DNA of 64,000 nucleotides. Origin: Heloderma charlesbogerti (Eukaryota > Chordata > Lepidosauria > Squamata > Helodermatidae). A program made the position numbers and the translations under genes. The notes beneath the pieces are model-generated. The model made no database searches, was not told where the DNA came from, and worked only from the letters and a program-made list of their open reading frames with translations. The stretch is taken from assembly GCA_026122225.1 (NCBI GenBank), contig JANEZZ010001866.1, positions 496,001 to 560,000 of the forward strand, in the 5' to 3' direction. Positions 35,981 to 48,000 of this stretch are shown one piece after another. The number at the start of each line of letters is the position of its first letter. Positions within the stretch are counted from its first letter, which is position 1.

Positions 35981-36118
35981 CAGGGATAGGTAATCAGATG
36001 CCTGCCAGATGTTTTGTACTTTGACTCCAATAAGCCCCAGCCAGCATGGCCAATTGTCAGGGATTATGGGAGTTGTAGTCCAAAACATCTGGAAGGCACA
36101 AGGTTACTTACCTCTCCC
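35981..36118. repeat. Foldback MITE
   Basis: AGGGATAGGTAATCAGATGC and TTACTTACCTCTCCCAT ends; GGCAAATTG-type centre CAGCATGGCCAATTGTCAGG; inner GGGAGTTGTAGTCCAAAACA. Confidence 0.65.
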
Positions 36119-36216
36119 ATATGCACACTGTATTTCCAAGTATCAAGATCTGGCAAATGAAACCATTCACTGGTGTATACGTGCGTGTGTGTGCACACAT
36201 ACCCAAAATGTTTAGT

Positions 36217-36287
36217 TCCTCCCTCCCTCCCTCCCTCCCTCCCTCCCTCCCTCTCTCTCTTTCACACACACACACACACACACACAC
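36217..36287. repeat. (CTCC)n-(CT)n-(CA)n microsatellite
   Basis: Nine CTCC units, a short CT run, then about twelve CA units. Confidence 0.9.
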
Positions 36288-36610
36288 TTTCCAGGCAAAG
36301 AGATTATGGAATGAAATGGCCTATTAGAGTTGCCACCACTTTTATGCAGATAGCATCCCTACCTTTAACTTCTTGAGAACAAGTAGACATTCAGCGGATG
36401 ATTCTTTCCTTGCCTGAAAACACAGTGATGGGAAAGATTCACCTGATGGATTTCTGCCTGTCATATAGCTCTTCAAAGCATGGACCCTGTTAAGTATTAA
36501 AAAGGAGGAATGCTGTGTGTGCGTGTGTGTGGGGGGGATCCCAACAGGGTGGTTCTCCCACACTAAACCAGGTTTGTCTTCTAGAGTTCTAGAGAGGGAT
36601 AGGACACATG

Positions 36611-36649
36611 AAGGAAGGAAGGAAGGAAGGAAGGAAGGAAGGAAGGAAG
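36611..36649. repeat. (AAGG)n microsatellite
   Basis: About ten AAGG units. Confidence 0.9.
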
Positions 36650-36740
36650 TAATATGGAAAAAAAACCATATTATTTTATTATTTTAATTGTTGTGAACCT
36701 CCCAGAGATCTTCAGCTATTGGGTGGTACAGAAATACAAT

Positions 36741-36767
36741 CAATCGATCGATCGATCGATCAATCGA
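36741..36767. repeat. (ATCG)n microsatellite
   Basis: CAATCGATCGATCGATCGAT then CAATCGA. Lies just after a LINE/SINE-like end TATTGGGTGGTACAGAAATA. Confidence 0.8.
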
Positions 36768-36874
36768 ATCAGGGCATTGTTGCCATGTATGTATGGGGGC
36801 AGTCCTGGCAGAGGACTGCCCCCATTTTTCCTGCTTTAAGGGCTACATGAGTTTCAGCCTATGGGGCACTAGCT

Positions 36875-37012
36875 CTGCCTTCCCCAGCCTGGTGCCCTCC
36901 AGATATGTTGAACTACAACTCCCAGCATTCCTGTCCACTGGCATTGCTGGCCGGCACTGATAGGAGTTGAGGGCCAAAACATCTGGATGGCACCAGGTTG
37001 GGGAAGGCAGAG
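36875..37012. repeat. Foldback MITE, well preserved
   Basis: Ends CTCTGCCTTCCCCAGCCTGG and CCAGGTTGGGGAAGGCAGAG are complementary over about 20 bases. Contains ACTACAACTCCCAGCATTC. Confidence 0.8.
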
Positions 37013-37395
37013 CTAGCTGGGTAAGAGGGCTCTGCATGGACCCCATCATCCTTGCGAGTCATCCCAGAAGCTGTTTGCCACCAGATAGAGCTGGTGATGT
37101 GGGCTTTTAGAACTGAAATGTCATGAGCTCTGAATGAATGGTTGTTTAAGGGGTGGCTGTCTTAAGCCCAAACTAGAACTGCTTTCTTCTCCTTGCAGTT
37201 CAGTATGGGACCTTACTGGGGGCAAAGGGTTAAAGGCCCTGCTCCCCCTACACCACAATCCCAATCCCAATCCCACCACCTCTCCCTCACACACACACAA
37301 ATGCCACACCAGCGATTTGTGGTTGTTTTTAAAATAAGACTCACCGGGTCAAACCACATAACCTCTTTACATCTAATTTGGCCCTTAGTCTGTTG

Positions 37396-37480
37396 GAGCA
37401 AAAACAGGAAGCCTTGTAGCACCTTGAAGGCTATCAAATTTCTTATGCCATAAGGTTTTCTAGACCTCACTCTGGAAACT
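37396..37480 (+). repeat. TTAAAGACTAACAAA-family fragment
   Basis: GGAGCAAAAACAGGAAGCCT, TGTAGCACCTTGAAGGCTAT, CTTATGCCATAAGG. Confidence 0.5.
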
Positions 37481-37595
37481 TTGATCCACACACACACACA
37501 TGGGTAAGGGGAAAAGAACATAAAGAGTGAAATTAAATGATTGTGGAATGTAAGCTTTGATTTAGTTGCCACAGCCTGAAGTTTTACAAGTAACC

Positions 37596-37705
37596 CAACC
37601 TGGTGCCCACCAGATGTTTTGGACTACAACTCCCAGCATTCTTGAGCGTTAGCTGGGGGATGGGAATTGAAGACCACAACATCTGGAGGACACCGGGTTG
37701 GAGGA
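37596..37705. repeat. Foldback MITE
   Basis: CAACCTGGTGCCCACCAGAT and ATCTGGAGGACACCGGGTTG are complementary arms. ACTACAACTCCCAGCATTC is present. Confidence 0.7.
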
Positions 37706-37811
37706 AAGTGGATTGAATTGTTGCAGGCAGGAAAGAAATTGGCCCAAGACCATCCTGGTGACCTTCCCAGCTGAGCAGGGATTGGAAAAACACATCTCCC
37801 TAGTCACAGCC

Positions 37812-37922
37812 CAACCCTTTCCCAACCTGGCACCCTCCAGATGTGTTGGACTACAACTAGCTGCATAGGGGATGGTAGGAGTTGTAGTACATCCAGAGGA
37901 TGCCAGGCTGGAAAGGCTGTCA
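37812..37922. repeat. Foldback MITE
   Basis: CCCTTTCCCAACCTGGCACC and GATGCCAGGCTGGAAAGGCT arms with GTTGGACTACAAC and GTTGTAGTAC inside. Confidence 0.7.
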
Positions 37923-38069
37923 TTGTCCAACATAGTAGCTACTCAACCACATGGGAGGAGTCGCTGGAAGGAATATAATGATGGTGATGGTGATGCACAG
38001 TTTAGGTGCTCAACCTCAGCGTGCTTTGAGTATGTTATCTCACCTTCCGGACGGGAAGCCATGGTAGTC

Positions 38070-38156
38070 TGTTGCAGCAAAAAACAAACAGAATCCTGTG
38101 GAACCTTAAAGACTAACAAATTTACTATGGCATAAGCTTGTCCACAAAAGTTGGTG
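38070..38156 (+). repeat. TTAAAGACTAACAAA-family fragment
   Basis: GTCTGTTGCAGCAAAAAACA, GGAACCTTAAAGACTAACAA, ATGGCATAAGCTTGTCCACA. Confidence 0.6.
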
Positions 38157-38159
38157 TTC

Positions 38160-38288
38160 AAGGGTGTAATCCTATGCATGCTTAGACAGAAAAAGCCCTA
38201 CAATTCCCAGCATTCCTCAGCCACCAGCACTGGCTGGGTAACACTGGAGTTCCAGGGCCTTTTTCTAACCATACACAGGACTGTGCCT
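38160..38288. repeat. Foldback MITE, second family
   Basis: GGGTGTAATCCTATGCATGC at one end and CCATACACAGGACTGTGCC at the other. Contains CTACAATTCCCAGCATTC. Confidence 0.65.
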
Positions 38289-39132
38289 CTGTCTGGGAGG
38301 GCTGTTGTGGGGATTACCGAGGTAATGCAGACCGCCCAGTAATCCTTACGACAGCCCTGTAAGACAGGCTGTTATCATCAGCATCTCCCACATTAGCAGA
38401 TAAGGGCCAAGGATGGAAAGAGTGCTCAGGTAAGGCCAAGGTGAGATTTTTATAGCAGGGCAACTCTCTTGGTTCACAGCTCACACCTCTGGCTCTCGGA
38501 GCGCCTGCCAGCAATCCCAGCAGAGCAAGCCAAGCACCACCCTGTACCTTATCATATGGCTGGAAAAGCACCAGGTACTGCAGGAGAAGCCCACCAAAAT
38601 GAAAGAGAGAACAGCTTTCTTGCCCTTTGCCCCCGAGGCTTTGGGTTTGTTTTTTTCTCCCGAAATCTCCACTTGTGTCAATCCTCCTGCAGCCCTTACA
38701 GGCAAATGAATATCAGCTTGGCCAGATCTGTCACTTCCTATCACTCTATGCGGAGGACAGGTCAGCCTCACAGAGCAACTTTCAAAGTGTGGGCAGGGCT
38801 CCCTTTCTGGGCCTGCTTGCCAGGCTGCCAACTGGTAATCACATAAATACATCTCTCCATCCTGTAATCCCTCCCTCAGTGTCCCAGTCCTCCTTTCCAG
38901 GGAAGGAAGAACTGTTCAAAGGACTGTGCTCAGAAGAGGTTCAAAAAGCACCTACTGGGGTTGCCAGCTCTTAGGCACAAAAGCCAGGAAACTGTCGAAC
39001 GATGGATGGTTGGGGAAAAGGGGAAGGTGGCCACCTGGGGGTGCTAAACAGAACCTCCATGTCCAGAGGCACTCTGCCTTCGTGTTCTGCTCATGAGTTT
39101 CCTGGGAGCACCTCCCTGTTGTGACAATAATG

Positions 39133-39182
39133 GCCAACTAGATGGAGCTTTGCTCTGATCCAGCATGGCTCTTCTGATGTCC
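39133..39182 (+). mobile_element. CR1-like LINE 3' tip
   Basis: GGCCAACTAGATGGAGCTTT, GCTCTGATCCAGCATGGCTC, TTCTGATGTCC. Confidence 0.5.
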
Positions 39183-39567
39183 CTCGAAGGTGCACAGCTC
39201 CTGGCGCTCAAACACAGGAAGTTGTGAGGCTGACAAAAGGAGTAATGTCTCATGCTCCCAGTTCATGGGCAGAAGACATCTCTGTGGGGACTACATAGGC
39301 AGCCTGGGCTGAAAAAACAGACTCCAAATTCTGTCACTTGAAGCTGTCATGCCAGGGGTGCAATACCTCAGCCCTGGGGGCTAATCCAGCCCTCTGGGGC
39401 TTCCCAGATGGCCCCACCCCCTTCCCAAGGCCCCCCTTTCCCCAACTGCTGATCGTTTGGAGGTTTCCTGGCTTTGGTGCAGTTCCCGCTCCTCACCCCC
39501 CCTCTAAAAGGTTGGCGTGCCTCCCCCAAGGCTTAATTAGTAGCAGTGATAGCTTTAGGGTGGATGG

Positions 39568-39762
39568 GACCGTAGCTCAGTGCGTAGGGTACCTGCTTTG
39601 CATGCAGAAGGTCCCAGGTTTGATCCCCAGCATCCCCAGGTAGGGCAGGAAAGCTCCTGTCTGAATCCCTGGAGAGCCGCTGCTGCCAGTCAGTGTCAAC
39701 AGTACTGGGCTAGATGGACCAAGGGTCTGACTCAGTGTAAGGCCGCCTCCTATGTTCCTAAG
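39568..39762 (+). mobile_element. tRNA-derived SINE, complete
   Basis: A-box-like GACCGTAGCTCAGTGCGTAG, CTTTGCATGCAGAAGGTCCC, B box GGTTTGATCCC, body GGAGAGCCGCTGCTGCCAGT, tail GGGCTAGATGGACCAAGGGT, CTATGTTCCT. Confidence 0.8.
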
Positions 39763-40427
39763 CTGAGATATATTGGTAATCTTTTGCTCTGCCCCTTTTG
39801 CCTCCACCCTCTCCACCGGAACGCGGCCCCCAAGAGCTTCTGCCAAAGGAATTCAGCCCTCTGGCTAAGAGGTTCTGCACCCCTGCATTAGAAAGGTGGG
39901 ACTGCTCTTGTGCAGCATCCTTCAAGGGCACTTGTGTGGGAGAACTCCTCCATGGGTCCCATTCTTTGCCTGCATCTCTCTGCAGTTTGTCTTGGCTGAG
40001 ACAGCCAGGAGAAGTCCCGTGGTGCTCTTCTATGCTGTAGTTTTCAGATTTCAAAGATTACTTTTCACTGACCTGACAGTGGGAACTAACTGAGGCCCTG
40101 GGTGCCAGGAAGTGCACAGCAGTCTGGCCCAGACACAGCAGAGCAGAGCAGAGCAGAGCAGCCCCTGGACATCCCAGAACCTCATGCATGATCAGTCCAG
40201 TGCTCACAAGGCACCTGGTTGCTCGCCCCAAGTCCACCGCCTCTGCCTTGTGCATTTCATTGCTCTTCTGATGGACAACTCTGAAAGTGGGATCTGTCAA
40301 GGGTGAAGGGAGGCCTGAACATCAAACTGACAGAGAACAGATGGCGAGTTAATTAAGCTGCCCAATTCTGGCTAAGCTTCCCAGACCTGCATTGGCCAAG
40401 CATGAGAAGTTGCCACATGGCATCATA

Positions 40428-40512
40428 ACAAAGAGTCTTGTGGCACCCTAAAGACGAGCACCTTTATTACTGCACAGGCTTTTGTGGGCTATCCACTTCA
40501 GCAGATGCGTGG
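40428..40512 (-). repeat. TTAAAGACTAACAAA-family fragment
   Basis: AGAGTCTTGTGGCACCCTAA, AGACGAGCACCTTTATTACT, CTTTTGTGGGCTATCCACTT. Confidence 0.5.
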
Positions 40513-40690
40513 GCTGCCCACTGGGCATAATGTTCCATGCACCTGGGGAAGGAGACTCTTGCCCATGAAAGCTTCTGCCATCATGCGTAATGCACAGGTG
40601 GCATTACATGCAAACCAGGCACATGATGCTAACAGAGTGGCAAGGGCCTGTGCATTTGCTGTGGAGCCTTGAGCCAGAGAAGTCCAGAGA

Positions 40691-41313
40691 ACCCTGAAGA
40701 TGGATCAGACCAAAGATCCATCTCTTCAAGTGATCTGCTACTCACAGAGGTCAGACAGATGCCTCTGTGAATCCCCTCAGCCAGGCAGAGCATGAAGACA
40801 CCCCCCCTCCTTGTACATCCCCAGCATCAGCTGGTTCTTAGGTATTCTTCCTCTGAACATGCAGTTTCCACTTAACTACCACGTTGGTCAACCTCCATAA
40901 ATGTACTATCCTTTTAAAGCTGGCCATCACCACCACACCTCGTGTCAGCAAATCCCATAGTTTGATCGTGCGTTGTGGGAGAAGCCCTTCCTTTTGTCTG
41001 ACCTGGACCTCCCACCATTCTGCTTCATGGGAGACCCCCTCTGGGTTCTAGTATTATGAGAGAGGGAGAAAAATTTCTCCCTCCCCACATTATTTTATAA
41101 ACCTCGTTAACAGGGGTGTTGAACCTCTTTCAGACCGAGGGCCAGATTCCACATCTGTGGAATCTATGTGCTGTGTGAAGCAGACCTTCCTCTTGAATCT
41201 CCCACCATTTAGCTTCATGGATGACCCCACTGGGCTCTAGCATTATGGAAGAGGGAGAAAACATCTCCTATCCACTTTTTCCATACCATGCATGATTTTG
41301 TACCCCTCTATCA
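40691..41313 (-). mobile_element. CR1-like LINE 3' ends, antisense, two pieces
   Basis: 40691-41105 carries GATGGATCAGACCAAAGATC, CTCCCACCATTCTGCTTCAT and ATTATGAGAGAGGGAGAAAA. 41165-41313 repeats the last part. Between them is CAGGGGTGTTGAACCTCTTT, possibly a hAT end. Confidence 0.65.
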
Positions 41314-41504
41314 TAGTTACAGATGTTATAACTACCTTCCAAGGAGATTACTAGGAAACTGAGTGAGGTCCCAGGCTTTGCACACATAAAAGTTCAACCA
41401 TTTGTAGAGTCCTTCCCAAGCATTACAACAACCCTGCCAGGCAGGCCAGTATTATCCAAGGCTGAACTGTGGGGGAGGGGAGATGGCTTCCCTAAGGCCA
41501 TCTT

Positions 41505-41627
41505 TCCCCAGCCTGGTGCCCTCTAGATGGGATGGACTACAACCCCCAGCATCCTCCAGGCAGCCATGGATGATGGGAGTTGTAGTCCAACACATCTGGA
41601 GGGCACCAGGTTGGAGAAAGCTGCCTA
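41505..41627. repeat. Foldback MITE just upstream of transporter exon 1
   Basis: CTTTCCCCAGCCTGGTGCCC and GGGCACCAGGTTGGAGAAAG are complementary. It lies 260 bp before the start codon. Confidence 0.75.
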
Positions 41628-41887
41628 AGGCCATTGAATGAGTCTGTGGCAGAGGCGAGACTGGAATCAGGCACGTTGCTCCGGAAGCTGCGCAAGCTCT
41701 CGCGGCCACAGGCCAGCCTCCTCCAGTGAATCCCTTCTCCCTTTCATCCGAGGCAAACCTTCCCCAGTGGCTGCTGTGTGGTGGGTGTGGGTGGGGTGCC
41801 CATTCCGCCAGCCCTCCCCTTCTGGGGTCTGCCTTCCCTTCTCCAGCATCTTCAGCTGAAATCCTGCAGGGGCTCGCAGGAGGGAGG

Positions 41888-42083
41888 ATGTCTGCTCCTC
41901 CAGCTGAGTGCCTGGCCAGTCAGGCTGTGCTGGCAAACGCCAGCCCAGGACCCCTCCTCACCCAGACGGACTCCAGGGACAGGTGGAGCAAAAAAATGGA
42001 TTTCCTTTTGTCAGTGATCGGGTTCGCTGTGGACCTGGGCAACGTCTGGAGGTTCCCTTACATCTGCTACCAGAATGGAGGTG
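41888..42083 (+). CDS. SLC6A4-like: SLC6A4-like coding exon 1 (N-terminus, TM1)
   Basis: Encodes residues 1-65 plus one base. The ATG at 41888 (A at -3) is the first in-frame ATG; the open frame upstream starts at a GTG. A likely acceptor is the pyrimidine-rich CTTCTCCAG ending near 41846. The tail before TM1 is short and includes [17 protein letters not shown]1 is [20 protein letters not shown] with the amine-binding Asp49. The donor is GTAAGG. Confidence 0.88.
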
Positions 42084-45000
42084 GTAAGGAGATGGCTGGT
42101 TATGTTATTTTACTTTATTTTCTCCTCATTCTAAGCACACTTTCCACATTAAGTCTGGAGATCTTATTATTTCTCTTGCCTGCAGTTCAACACATTCAGT
42201 TTCAAGCTGGGCTTGTCACTCTGGGCAAAACTTTTGCAGGAAAAAACTCTGTTTTCTGTGTTTTCCTTCTTTTCCCTTTCCTGGTTTTCAGCTTCTTCTC
42301 CCATCAGTGTGAATCCTGGCTGGATCAGAAATTTGGATTTCTGAATGAGGAAGGAACAACCCCAAACCAGTAGGAAGTAATATTCAAATCTGAAACACTG
42401 AAAAGCAACCAAATTGACTCTCTTCGTTGCTTGGTTTGTGGCTTTGCCCCAAGTACCTGGAGACAGTGGCCATTGTAAGGGTATTGTTCCAAATTTTTGG
42501 AGTCTCCACAGAACTAAAGCTACTGCGCAGGCCAAGATAAATAACAAATTAATCTTGGAGTAGCGTTACAATTTTGGAGTGCTTTTCAGAACGAGACCTT
42601 GCCTGGGGAGCTGTCCATGGTATTTACTTTCAGCATTACTGCAACACAAAAAATGTAGGTCCATTAGAAAAATAATCCAAAAGCTACCGTATGGCAGTAC
42701 CTTTATGGGACCAACCAAAACGTCACACAGTAATGAGCAAACCTGCTTGCAACTTTGTGTCAGTTTGGTCCCAATTAAGATACTTCCATATTACTCTCTT
42801 TCCCTCTCTAATGTTAATGTCATGTATTTGTCTATTATTTCTTACATTTATTTCCTACTCTTCAGTCTCCTAACACAGCAATGGAATTAAAAACAACAGC
42901 AGAAATGTTACTTAAAATACAATCAAACAAAATCTTAAATGGAAGGGAAAGGAAATGAGGCAGAAAGACAGAAAAGAATCAGACACAGAGACCACCTCTC
43001 ACTGTGCTAGCCTGGACTGTCAAAGCTGCAATAAATTATTAGCCATTTGCTCTAAATTCACAAAACTTTACCCTGATATTCAGAAAAAAAAAATGTGACA
43101 AGTGACATACCATCCTTCTCAAATAAGTGAGCAAAAATCCCAGGCCAAGCCATAAGAAGAGAAAATTCGAAGTTTAAAGGTATATTATTCTGGGCTTGAA
43201 TAGCAATGAACTGTAGCTGAGTTAGCAATTAAACTCTTGTTCACTTCTCTGGTTTGTTTAAGAGCTTAATTTGGAGTAAACGTATCCCCAGCATTTCAGT
43301 GCACTGTTCCGGCAGGGATGTGCTCCAGATCCCCTGCTTGGGAGTCATCTCCATCTCTCCCAATTTTCACCTTATAGTTACCACGTGGGGCAGACTATTG
43401 ATAACAGAGCTTATTGCTGTGTGTGTCTGTAATTATACACAGAGAAAAATACATGCCCACTATTATATCTCTGCTATAGTGTGTCAGTTTGCAATGTGTC
43501 ATTGCTTGCACCTTGAACATTTCAGCTCTGTTTTTATCATGTACACACAAGTTTCTAGACCACATAGGTGCAGAGAAAATTTGGATCTCTTTTGTGGATT
43601 GTGAGCAGCTGTTCTAACATGTGTCCAGCTGTCTGAACATCTTTGTGCCCTTTTTGGACGTTAACACTTGGCAGAGCTGCGAATGGGTGAGTGATGCCCA
43701 TCTGCAAACATATGCCGCAGACTCACACCTGATGGTGACACTTACATATGCTTTCTCTGTGTGTGTCTGTCACATACCCCTGCATGTTTTAGGATATACA
43801 CCTCCCTCTGCTCCCCCTCACACTTTTTGTCAGCCTTCCCCATGGTTATTGACCATGCCAGCTGGGAATGATGGGGGTTGCAATACAACACATTTGCAGG
43901 GCACCAGGTTGGGAAAGGCTTCTCTATGTGTTTGCTGCACAAACACTGCGGTATCCATAAAGCAACAGAGAAAGTGATGGGACTCATCCCACCACTATAA
44001 AACTGGCATCTGCATGCTGCTTTCTCAAAAGCAAGTACCATAGCTTTTGAGTAAGCAGCATGCAGATGCCAGTGGATGGGCAGAATAGCTAATACTTTGG
44101 AAGACAGAAACAAAATTCAAAGAGATCTGGTTAGACTGGAGCGCTGGGCAGAAAATGACAGAATTACATTTAATAGGGAGAAATGCCAAGTTCTGCACCT
44201 AGGAAAAAGAAACCAAATGCACACTTACAAGATGGGGGATACGTGGCTCAACAACACTACAAGCGAGAAGGATCTGAGAATTGTTGTTAATCACAAGCTG
44301 AATATGAGCCAACAATGTGACGTGGCTGCAAAAAAGGCAAATGCTATTTTGGGCTGCATTCATAGAAGCATAGCTTCCAAATCCCAGCACGTACTAGTTC
44401 CCCTCTACTCAGCACTGGTTAGGCCTCATCTGGAGTACTGTGTCCAGTTCTGGGCACCACACTTTAAGAAGGATGCAGACAAACTGGAGGGGATTCAGAG
44501 GAGGGCAACAAAGATGATCACGGGACTGGAAACAAAGCCCTACGAGGAGAGACTGAAAGAGCCAGGCATGTTTAGCCTTGAGAAGAGAAGACTGAGGGGA
44601 GATAGGATAGCGCTGTTCAAGTACTTGAGAGGTTGTCACAGAGAGGAAGGCCAGGATCTCTTCTCCATCATCCCAGAGTGCAGGACACAGAATCATAGGC
44701 TCAAGTGACAGGAAGCCGGATTCCAGCTGAACATCAGGAAAACCTTCCTGACTGTTAGAGCAATACGATAATGGAACCAATTCCCTGGGGAGGTGGTGGG
44801 CTCTCCCACACTGGAGGCGTTCAAGACGAGGCTGGGCAGCCATCTGTCAGGGGTGCTCTGAGCTGGATTCCTGCATTGAGCAGGGAGTTGGACTCGATGG
44901 CCTTGTAGGCCCCTTCCAACCTACTATTCTATGATTCTATTCTATGATAGTATTTAATAGGACTTTCCTCTAGGTAAGTGTGAGTTTGGATTACACCCTC

Positions 45001-48000
45001 TGTTAGCCACCCTCTGTTGGGATCTTCAACAAGGGGAAGGGCACTTCTGGAGACCTCAGTGGGGAACAAGGCAGTTACCACCTTGTTATGAATCTTGCAA
45101 ATGAGATGATTAATTATTCATATCATTGGGAGGGGCAAAGCATATTCAACCCCCCTCCCCATTTCTGCTCTAGCCCAAGGGTGCTGGGTCTCTCGGACCC
45201 ATTAACCATTTCTCACACCTAATCCAAGGCTACATGTAGCAGCAAGAGCTCACCCAGCACGCACGTTGTGGTCTTTTCGGTGCTAGGTGAATACCTTTTT
45301 ATTCTCCTAGGTCTTTTAATCCTTCCATTAAAAAAAAATGTTTTTAGATCTTTACACCACTGCTGGTTTTTATTCTGGTTTTAACATTGGTTTTACTCTG
45401 TTTTAAACTTTTAAAGGTTTTTATATTATGCTTTATTATGTTGTTGTCTTTCATAATTTTAAATTTTGGGAACTGTCCAGCTTGGGAGTTGTTGGGAGCT
45501 TCAGCTGTTGGGAGGTATAGAAACATAATCAATAAAATAAAATAAATACATTATAATCACACAGTCTGGACAGGGTTAATTGCAGGGAGATGGGGGACGC
45601 AGGTCTGGTCCTTCCCTCCTGTCTCAATTCCAACTCCTTCCCCACAGCCCAAGAGGAAAAAAGCAGTGGATTCCACACCCGCACACACAAACACTTGCCT
45701 GTCTGTCTTCAAATGGCTAAATGAGACAATGCTGTGGGGTTGTCGCTTTCTCTTGGCAGGAGCTTTCCTCATCCCATATACCTTGATGGCCATTTTCGGA
45801 GGGGTGCCCCTCTTCTACATGGAGCTGGCTCTCGGGCAGTTTCATCGGGTTGGTGCTATACCCATCTGGAAGCAGATCTGTCCAATCTTTAAAGGTAAAA
45901 ACCAAACAAGCCAGCAAGCAGAGGTATAAGCAAAGGTATTCCCCACCCCCACCCCCACCCCCACTAAAAGAGCAAACAAGTTTGTGTGTATAGATATGCA
46001 GTCTGCAGATTTAAGAAATTTGGTTTTCAGTGGTGAGAGGCAGGTTTCACCCAAAGAGTCCAATGGTGAAATTCTAAAGGGAGAGGGACTGAGAGGTAAA
46101 AGCTTTCCTGGAAGCCGCAGGCAAGGACTGCAGACCCCTGCTCTTTAATCCTGTATACCTCCCCCGACCTATTTCTGATCCCTGCAGTAGGCTCTGCACA
46201 GGGCACACAGCAATTGCATCTCAGTCAGACCTTCCAGGTAAATGGTGAAGAAGGTGAAGACTAGCAGAAGAACTCCTGTCCTGCAGGATGCACCTCTAGA
46301 AACAGGTGGTGAAGCTAGAGTCTTGCCAAAAAGCTCAGCTCTGATCTACACCCAAAGCCCTGATGTACCAGCAATGAGCAGTTTGCAGCAGAGGGTTTAT
46401 TGAGATACTATCAGGTTCCAACTTTTCCCAGCTTGCCCCAGTGATGGCCAAACGTCAGGCCTTGACTATGTTAAAATTGCAGGAGGTGTTCACCTTCCTT
46501 AAAGAGGGAGCCCCTGAGCTTCTCAAAAACAAACCAGCACATCTTGGAATTTGAATTCGCTTTCACCATGCGCATCTGCATTTCATGAAAAGCTTCGCTT
46601 GCTTGTTCCACCAGACCAAGTTGCTGCCGAAAGTGGAGGAGCAGGCCAGGACTGCTTTTCTGCAGCTTGGCAGTAAAGCGCTGCTTGGCATGCAGAAGGT
46701 CCCAGCTTCAATCCCCAGCATATCCAGGCAGGGCAGGAAAATCTCCTGCTGCCAGCCAGTGTTGGCAATACTGGGCTTGATGAACCCAGGGTCTGACTCT
46801 GCACCAGGCAGCTTCCTCTGTTCCTACTCCTGGCCTGCTGCGGGTTGGAGGGACAGTGGCTGCCCTTCACCCTGTGATGTGAACAGTCCCTCCACCAAGC
46901 CACACCGTCTGTGGGCTGCGGGCGGATGGAGGTGGAAGCCACCCAGGCCTGTCAGGGCGCCATTTTGCTTTCTGGCTCTCTTCGCAGGCATTGGCTTTGC
47001 CATCTGCATCATCGGCCTCTACGTCTCCTTCTACTACAACACCATCATTGCCTGGGCTCTCTACTACTTCTACTCCTCCTTCACCCACACCCTGCCCTGG
47101 ACCAGCTGTGACAACCCCTGGAACACACCCAACTGCACCAGCTACTTTGGGAAAAGCAACGTCACCTGGACCAACTACACCAAGTCGCCGGCCGAGGAGT
47201 TTTTCACGTAAGTGCCTGTAAGTGGTGCAGGCCCCATGGGGCTGGAAGGGGCAGCTTTTCCTAGAAGTTTTGGAAAAACTCAACTGGCCAGGGAGAAAGA
47301 ACCCATCTGGGGCTGCTGTTAAAGGCAGAGGAGCAGGGGATGGTTAAAAAGCTGGCTAACCCTAGGACTGCTTTAACTGCAGACACTGAACATGATTCAT
47401 TTTAATCTCCTGCATCTATGTGGTAATGTCAACATTTGCAGATTCTGCCAGAAAATTGTTTTTCCTTCCCCCTGCAATTGTTTGCTGTTATTGCACCTTT
47501 TTTGTATGCTATTAGAAATGTTTTAAAGGCACAATAATATATCAAACCCTTCCCCTTCATAACCCCCTTCTTGCCCCCCCCCCCAGTATTGAAATTTTCT
47601 ACACATTTGTCAAATTCCAGAGGGGTCGTCCTTGTGTTAGTCTGCCATAGCAAAAAGAGCAGCGTCTTGTGGTACCTTAAAGACGAACATATTTATTCTG
47701 GCATAAGCTTTCATAGGCTAGAGTCCACTTTATCACTTGCACAAATCGTTATCGAAAGTTTCAGGTTTTTGTAAAATACATGTAGTGTGTGGGGCAGGAG
47801 GGATTGTAAACAGCGAGGTCAGAAGGAAATTAACTGCAGAAAGTACTGACAGTGACAACTACATTAATTATGTTAATAATAAACAGATATTATTTATCCA
47901 AGGTGCAAGAGAGTGGAGGTCTTGCATCTAGCATGATGCTTTCAGTATTCTGCAGTAAACAGAGAAGTGCTGAGGTGTTTCTGTGGCCCAAAGTGACGAT

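Larger units (their letters stand above)
32405..41887. other. Intergenic region between SGSM1 and the transporter
   Basis: About 9.5 kb separates the two start codons, which point away from each other. It contains repeats listed individually and no recognisable third gene. Non-coding first exons and the promoter of the transporter should lie here, but I could not locate them. Confidence 0.7.

Noticed and set aside
36217..36767. CRISPR-like or regulatory repeat array
   Set aside because: The units are simple tetranucleotide and dinucleotide microsatellites without spacers, in a vertebrate genome.
39568..39640. tRNA gene
   Set aside because: A and B boxes are present, but the body continues into a SINE with a CR1-like tail and the same unit recurs at 21868 and 46660.
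41726..41887. N-terminal extension of the transporter from 41726
   Set aside because: The frame opens at GTG, has no ATG and no resemblance to the SERT N-tail. It probably runs through intron and 5' UTR.
44076..44708. 210-codon frame as a host gene
   Set aside because: Its sequence is the C-terminal end of CR1 reverse transcriptase and it is followed by the CR1 3' end and octamer repeat.
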